64,000 nucleotides of DNA from Leucobacter sp. cx-328 (GTDB taxonomy: Bacteria; Actinomycetota; Actinomycetes; Actinomycetales; Microbacteriaceae). This document shows positions 60,116-64,000 of this stretch, one piece after another. A program made the translations under genes and the position numbers. The stretch spans positions 1-64,000 of the forward strand of contig NZ_JACVMX010000011.1 of the NCBI RefSeq assembly GCF_014530035.1, given 5' to 3'. How positions within the stretch are numbered: position 1 is the first letter of the stretch; the number at the start of each line of letters is the position of its first letter. The notes beneath the pieces were generated by a model. It ran no database searches. It had not been told where the DNA came from and saw only the letters and a list, made by a program, of their open reading frames with translations.

Positions 60116-61939
60116 GTGCGGAAAAAGACGGTAGTCGCGTCACTCGGCGCATTCGCATTGGGCGTCTCGGGCGTCTGTGCGGGCATCGCCCCTGCAGCCA
60201 TTGCGGCCGAAACCACCGAGCCCAAGACTAAGACGCTTGTCATCGGCATCGACGGCGCCTCATTCGACGTGATGGCAAACGCAAATATGCCCAACGTGCA
60301 GGCGCTGCAGGCAGCGGGCCTCACCTCGCCAAGCAACCTTGCGGGCAGCCCACTTGGCCCGACCGTTTCGGGTGTGGCATGGTCCTCCATCGCCACGGGC
60401 GTGTGGCCGAATAAGCACAACGTCTACGACAACAACTTCACCGCGCCGAACTACGCGCAGTACCCCGACTATCTCACCCGCACCGAGGCCGCTGCAGCTG
60501 ACCGCAACAGCCTCGTCGTCGGAACCTGGGGTCCGATCTCCAAGACCATCTTCGGCGCTGCGGTCGATGAGCGCGTTGCTGGCGGAAACGATGCCGGTAC
60601 CACCGCTGCCGTTGTGGATCGCCTCACCACCGGCAACCCCGACGACATCTTCGTCCATCTCGACGAGGTGGACGGCGCTGGCCACAGCACCGGATCCAGT
60701 TCGCAGGCATATGTCACCGCCATGGAGCGAGCAGACGCACAGATCGGCGAGATGGTGCGCGCTGTCGAGGCACGTCCGACCTATGCCCAGGAGGATTGGC
60801 TCATTGTGGTCACCTCAGATCACGGCCACACTCCCACTGGCGGCCATGGCGGATCGTCGAAGCTCGAACGCAAGACCTTCGTCGTCGCGAAGGGCGCCGA
60901 GTTTGCGGCTGGCTCCTGGCGAGACGACGTCAAGATCACCGATATCGCGCCGACGGTGCTTGCGCACAACGGCATCACCGCCGACTCCGCATGGGAACTC
61001 GATGGCCTCAACGTCGATGAGATCGTCCCCGACGACTTCGACTCGCTCCGCCCGATCTTGCAGCCCGCAGTTCAGGAGCAGGGTCCCGGCGATCGGCTCG
61101 GCTGGACCTCGCAGGCACCCGAAGGCTGGACCGTTGACAACTCGAAGATGCCCACCGGCGGAGCACCTGAGTACAGCGGTTGGACATTCATGACCGACGA
61201 TTTCTTCTCAAACACTGAGCTCGGCCAGTTCCGTGAAAACAACGTGTTCTCGCGCAACGTGTTCGCCGTCGCCGACTCTGACGAGTGGGACGATGTCAAT
61301 CCGAAGAGCGGCCGCAACTTCAACTCAACGCTGCAGACTCCCGCATATGAGCTCAATGGCGCAGGCACCGTTGACCTCTCCTTCGTCTCCGACTACGCCG
61401 TCGACGGCCCACAGGGTGCGGCAGTCTGGCTACACTTCGATGCTGAGTCTGGCATTCCCCGCCAGAAGCTGATCGAGTACCCCTCGGACGGCACCCGCGA
61501 GAACCCCGTCAACAAGATCGAGAACGAGACCATTTCGCTCCCCCGCGATGCTGCTGGCAAGCTCCCGAAGACGATGAGCGTGCACTTCTCATATGACGGC
61601 GTGAACAGTGCGTGGTGGGCAATCGACCAGGTGCGCGTGACGCAGCCGGATGCGCCCGTCACGCCCGAGCCGGAGACCCCTGGCCCCGAGACGCCCGGAC
61701 CCGAGACGCCCGGCAACGGTGGCAACACCGGCGGCGGAACCGGCGGAGCGAGCGGCACTGGCGGCGGATCCGCACCGAACGACGCCAAGCCCGGCGCAGA
61801 CTCAGCTGACGCGTCACTCGCAAACACTGGCTCAGACGCGGTCTCGGGCTGGGTCATTGGCGGATCCATTACGGCTCTGCTCGCGGGTGCTGGTGCGTTG
61901 ATCGCGCAGCGGATCCGCCGAACCAACGTGGACAGCTAA
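60116..61939 (+). CDS. Sortase-anchored phosphodiesterase / alkaline phosphatase superfamily protein
   Basis: A 607-residue exported enzyme. After the signal peptide ([28 protein letters not shown]) a type I phosphodiesterase/nucleotide pyrophosphatase domain follows: metal site IGIDGASFD, nucleophile region [25 protein letters not shown] and [14 protein letters not shown] beta-rich C-terminal domain (about 350-525), a Pro/Glu/Thr/Gly-rich wall spacer and the sorting signal LANTG with a membrane helix and RRTN tail complete it. GTG at 60116 has TTGGAG upstream. It likely hydrolyses nucleotides or phosphodiesters at the cell surface to gain phosphate. Confidence 0.9.
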   Translation: MRKKTVVASLGAFALGVSGVCAGIAPAAIAAETTEPKTKTLVIGIDGASFDVMANANMPNVQALQAAGLTSPSNLAGSPLGPTVSGVAWSSIATGVWPNKHNVYDNNFTAPNYAQYPDYLTRTEAAAADRNSLVVGTWGPISKTIFGAAVDERVAGGNDAGTTAAVVDRLTTGNPDDIFVHLDEVDGAGHSTGSSSQAYVTAMERADAQIGEMVRAVEARPTYAQEDWLIVVTSDHGHTPTGGHGGSSKLERKTFVVAKGAEFAAGSWRDDVKITDIAPTVLAHNGITADSAWELDGLNVDEIVPDDFDSLRPILQPAVQEQGPGDRLGWTSQAPEGWTVDNSKMPTGGAPEYSGWTFMTDDFFSNTELGQFRENNVFSRNVFAVADSDEWDDVNPKSGRNFNSTLQTPAYELNGAGTVDLSFVSDYAVDGPQGAAVWLHFDAESGIPRQKLIEYPSDGTRENPVNKIENETISLPRDAAGKLPKTMSVHFSYDGVNSAWWAIDQVRVTQPDAPVTPEPETPGPETPGPETPGNGGNTGGGTGGASGTGGGSAPNDAKPGADSADASLANTGSDAVSGWVIGGSITALLAGAGALIAQRIRRTNVDS

Positions 61940-61973
61940 CACCGCTACCAGCCTCGCCGCCGGTAGTAAAAAG

Positions 61974-62019
61974 TGCCTTCGGGAAGACCAATCCCAGGGT
62001 TTCGGGCTTCCCGAAGGCA
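61974..62019 (+). terminator. Terminator of the phosphodiesterase gene
   Basis: TGCCTTCGGGAAG (61974-61986) and CTTCCCGAAGGCA (62007-62019) form a perfect 13 bp stem with a 20-base loop, followed by ATATTTCTT, 35 bases after the stop codon. Confidence 0.75.
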
Positions 62020-62108
62020 ATATTTCTTACGGAGGCGAAGTTGGGAGCTCGCCCCGGAGACCAAGCTGTGACTCCCCGAAGTGCGCATCGCAGACTACGA
62101 TCCTTGTC

Positions 62109-63017
62109 ATGGGCAACTCACAGCACGGCGAGCACGGAAACCACGACAACCGCCCCGAAGCGCCTCCGCAGGGCACCAATGAGGAGCGCGTGCTCCAAAT
62201 CCACTGGGTTGCGCAGTCGGATCGGCCGGCTCCGATCGCCGCGGCAACTCCTGCCGAAGCGCTCGAGCTACTGAGTGCGGGAAGCCGGGCGTTCGGCTCA
62301 CTCGGTTCACGCGGCGGCGTCATCAAGATGCACCTCGATCCCGAAGCGTTCGGCTTCGTGAACACCTCCGATAATGATGGCATTCTCAACCAGGAGCCTT
62401 TTGCGGCAGTGCTCAGCTGCTCCGATGCGCGCGTCCCCATCGAGATCGCGCTCGGCCGCGGTGCCAACGATCTGTTCGTCGTTAGGGTCGCTGGCAACGT
62501 CCCAGGAGCGGCTTGCCTCGGCAGCCTCCACTACGCATCTGAGCATCTGCCCCGCGTGCAGCTCTTCTCCGTCATCGGCCATTCGCAGTGCGGAGCGGTA
62601 ACGGCCGCGGTCGATGCACTGCTCAACCCCGGCATGTACCTGCCAATCGCACAGCTCGCACCGCTGCGCGAGATCGTCGACTCGATCTTCGGTAGCGTCC
62701 GGCTCGCAGCCTACGCAATCGCACAGATCACGGGCAACGCGACTTTCATCTCAGCGGCTCACTCCCCCGAGCTACGCGAAGTACTCATCGCCGTGAGCGC
62801 CGTAGCAAACTCTGCACTCGGCGCAAACGTCGTCGCCAGAAACCTTGGCCGCGAGGCGGCGTTCGGTATTTATGACCTCGGTGAGCGTACGATCGGCTCC
62901 ATGCGAGCCGACGGCTGGGAGGCGGGTCTTCGAATGGCTCCAATGACCGATGCCGACCTTACGGCAGTCATTCGCGAAGCAGCCGAGGGGCATCTCGCTG
63001 CTGCTGGATTGGCCTAA
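62109..63017 (+). CDS. Beta-class carbonic anhydrase
   Basis: A 302-residue enzyme that interconverts CO2 and bicarbonate. The zinc ligands and partner residues are Cys104 and Asp106 (CSDARVP), His158 and Cys161 (GHSQCGAV). The chain is longer than the usual 200-220 residues, with a His/Asn-rich N-terminal tail of about 60 residues. The ATG is 7 bases after TACGAT (62096-62101) with no ribosome site, indicating a leaderless transcript. Helices near the centre match the beta-CA core. Confidence 0.9.
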   Translation: MGNSQHGEHGNHDNRPEAPPQGTNEERVLQIHWVAQSDRPAPIAAATPAEALELLSAGSRAFGSLGSRGGVIKMHLDPEAFGFVNTSDNDGILNQEPFAAVLSCSDARVPIEIALGRGANDLFVVRVAGNVPGAACLGSLHYASEHLPRVQLFSVIGHSQCGAVTAAVDALLNPGMYLPIAQLAPLREIVDSIFGSVRLAAYAIAQITGNATFISAAHSPELREVLIAVSAVANSALGANVVARNLGREAAFGIYDLGERTIGSMRADGWEAGLRMAPMTDADLTAVIREAAEGHLAAAGLA

Positions 63018-63045
63018 GCCACGCGCCAGACCCCGCGCGCTGCCG

Positions 63046-63957
63046 CTACGACCCGATCCGCCCCTGCGACTGCGCGTACTTGATGCCGAGCTCGAACCGC
63101 GAGCCAACGCCAGCAGCAAGCATTGCGTCTGCCACACGGCGGCTCACGGTGCGCATGGAAAGCCCAAGGGCTTCCGCGATCCGCGCATCGGTCCAACCGA
63201 GCGACATCAGACTGAGCACGTCTGCGGCGCCGCGGGCATAGGAGTCCCACAGAATTCCAGACGACCAGTGGTCGTCGAACACACGCTGCAGTGGCGCGAC
63301 AATCGAGGTACGGCGGGTAAGGAAGTAGCTCTCTTCCGAAGAGTCACCTTCGTCAGTCGACAGTACCGCTGCTGCACCGTTGTACACCGCAAATAGGAAG
63401 GGTGATGAGCGCACGCGCACCTCAATGCCGAGCGCGGTGATGTACTCCGCGAGCGTATTGAGTGTGCCATCCGCGTCCCGCGGAGGCAGGATTAGCCGCA
63501 GTTTGAACCGGCCACTCGCCAGGATGCTCTGGATGAGCTCTGGCTGCATATCGTTCATCCAGTTGTGCTCATCGAACTCCGGCAGATCTGGAATCACGAG
63601 GTCCATGTTGAGCTGGCCCTCTTGGTTCTCAACCAGCAGGTTGAACCAGTGCTGCCAGAACCCAGCCTGGCCATACAACACTTGCTCACCGGAGGTGAGT
63701 TCCTCGGCATGCAGCCAAACTTCGTAATAAGACAGCAGGAGCTGCAATGACTCCGCAGGGAAGTCGACTTTGCCATACTCTGGCCGCTGCAGAATGAAGT
63801 ATTCGTCCTGCAGGTACCCGAGCCCCGCTTCAATTAGCCCGTCAACGATGCCGCGAAGGCGCGCGTCTTCCGGGTAGCGACGCAGGCCAAGGCGTCCAAT
63901 TTCTTCATATTCCCGGTGTAGCTGAGCCGGGAGAAACTGCTTTTCATCCACGGACAA
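63046..63957 (-). CDS. LuxR-type helix-turn-helix regulator
   Basis: A 303-residue regulator. The C-terminal 60 residues form a LuxR/GerE-type helix-turn-helix (VLSLMSLGWTDARIAEALGLSMRTVSRRVADAMLAAGVGSRFELGIKYAQ). The N-terminal 230 residues have an alpha-helical start (about 1-75) and a beta-alpha region with RFKLRLILPP and EVRVRSSPFLFAVYNGAAAVL, a layout seen in actinobacterial regulators with a phospholipase-D-like or TrmB-like sensory part. No secondary-metabolite genes are adjacent within the window. It converges with the carbonic anhydrase gene. Confidence 0.8.
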   Translation of the reverse strand: MSVDEKQFLPAQLHREYEEIGRLGLRRYPEDARLRGIVDGLIEAGLGYLQDEYFILQRPEYGKVDFPAESLQLLLSYYEVWLHAEELTSGEQVLYGQAGFWQHWFNLLVENQEGQLNMDLVIPDLPEFDEHNWMNDMQPELIQSILASGRFKLRLILPPRDADGTLNTLAEYITALGIEVRVRSSPFLFAVYNGAAAVLSTDEGDSSEESYFLTRRTSIVAPLQRVFDDHWSSGILWDSYARGAADVLSLMSLGWTDARIAEALGLSMRTVSRRVADAMLAAGVGSRFELGIKYAQSQGRIGS

Positions 63958-64000
63958 AAATTAACACATGTGTAGCACACGGAATTACGTAACGGCCGAA

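Overview
The window looks like a chromosomal piece of a high-GC Gram-positive actinobacterium, most likely in the Microbacteriaceae (a Leucobacter-like organism is my inference from protein style and gene content, not a proven identification). Evidence: high GC outside a few low-GC patches, many GTG starts, actinobacterial-type ArgH, RadA, Mqo and AI-2E proteins, LAxTG-type sorting signals, an actinobacterial rRNA-leader box at the left edge, and many genes with a -10 box 6-7 nt before the start codon and no Shine-Dalgarno, as expected for leaderless mRNAs.

Layout. 1-600: leader/promoter side of an rRNA operon that runs off the left edge. 0.6-10.8 kb: a 2-oxo acid / guanidino-compound catabolic region (D-2-hydroxyacid dehydrogenase, AruI-like TPP decarboxylase, MHS-family symporter, YtcJ-type amidohydrolase, double-domain Lrp regulator, frameshifted cyclase, agmatinase/guanidinobutyrase-type ureohydrolase, XRE-cupin regulator, nitrilase-superfamily amidase). 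10.9-20.1 kb: housekeeping genes (tyrS, argH, argF, HAD phosphatase, mqo, radA), interrupted at 12.3-13.25 kb by a low-GC secreted-protein/membrane-protein gene pair. 20.2-22.15 kb: tRNA-Ser(CGA) followed by a 1.77 kb low-GC insert carrying a second such pair and bounded by a duplicated tRNA 3' end plus terminator. 22.2-29.8 kb: a gamma-glutamylation-type amine utilisation operon (APC permease, FluG-like amidohydrolase, M20 amidohydrolase, class III aminotransferase, RpiR regulator, GlnA/PuuA-like synthetase). 30.0-34.1 kb: two sorted surface proteins around a second identical tRNA-Ser(CGA). 34.15-46.65 kb: a peptide/amide operon (cyanophycinase-family S51 protein, dipeptide ABC transporter, two YtcJ amidohydrolases) divergent from an RpiR regulator and an M20 peptidase. 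46.9-64 kb: drug efflux with its TetR, cold-shock protein, PhoH, TrmL, FAD oxidoreductase, AI-2E permease, YbaK, MarR, a lipoprotein, a PACE efflux pump, a Mn/Zn ABC transporter, a sorted phosphodiesterase, beta carbonic anhydrase and a LuxR-type regulator.

How it works together. Three nitrogen-scavenging modules dominate: one for arginine-derived guanidino acids, one for amines through gamma-glutamyl intermediates, and one for peptides or isopeptides such as beta-Asp-Arg. Each has its own regulator and visible palindromic operator candidates. The most unusual items are two related low-GC gene pairs (exported protein with a changing C-terminus plus a small two-helix membrane protein, overlapping or stop-start coupled), one of them sitting in a tRNA-Ser att-like duplication, and a family of about 100 bp intergenic palindromes present at 32.2 and 46.7 kb.
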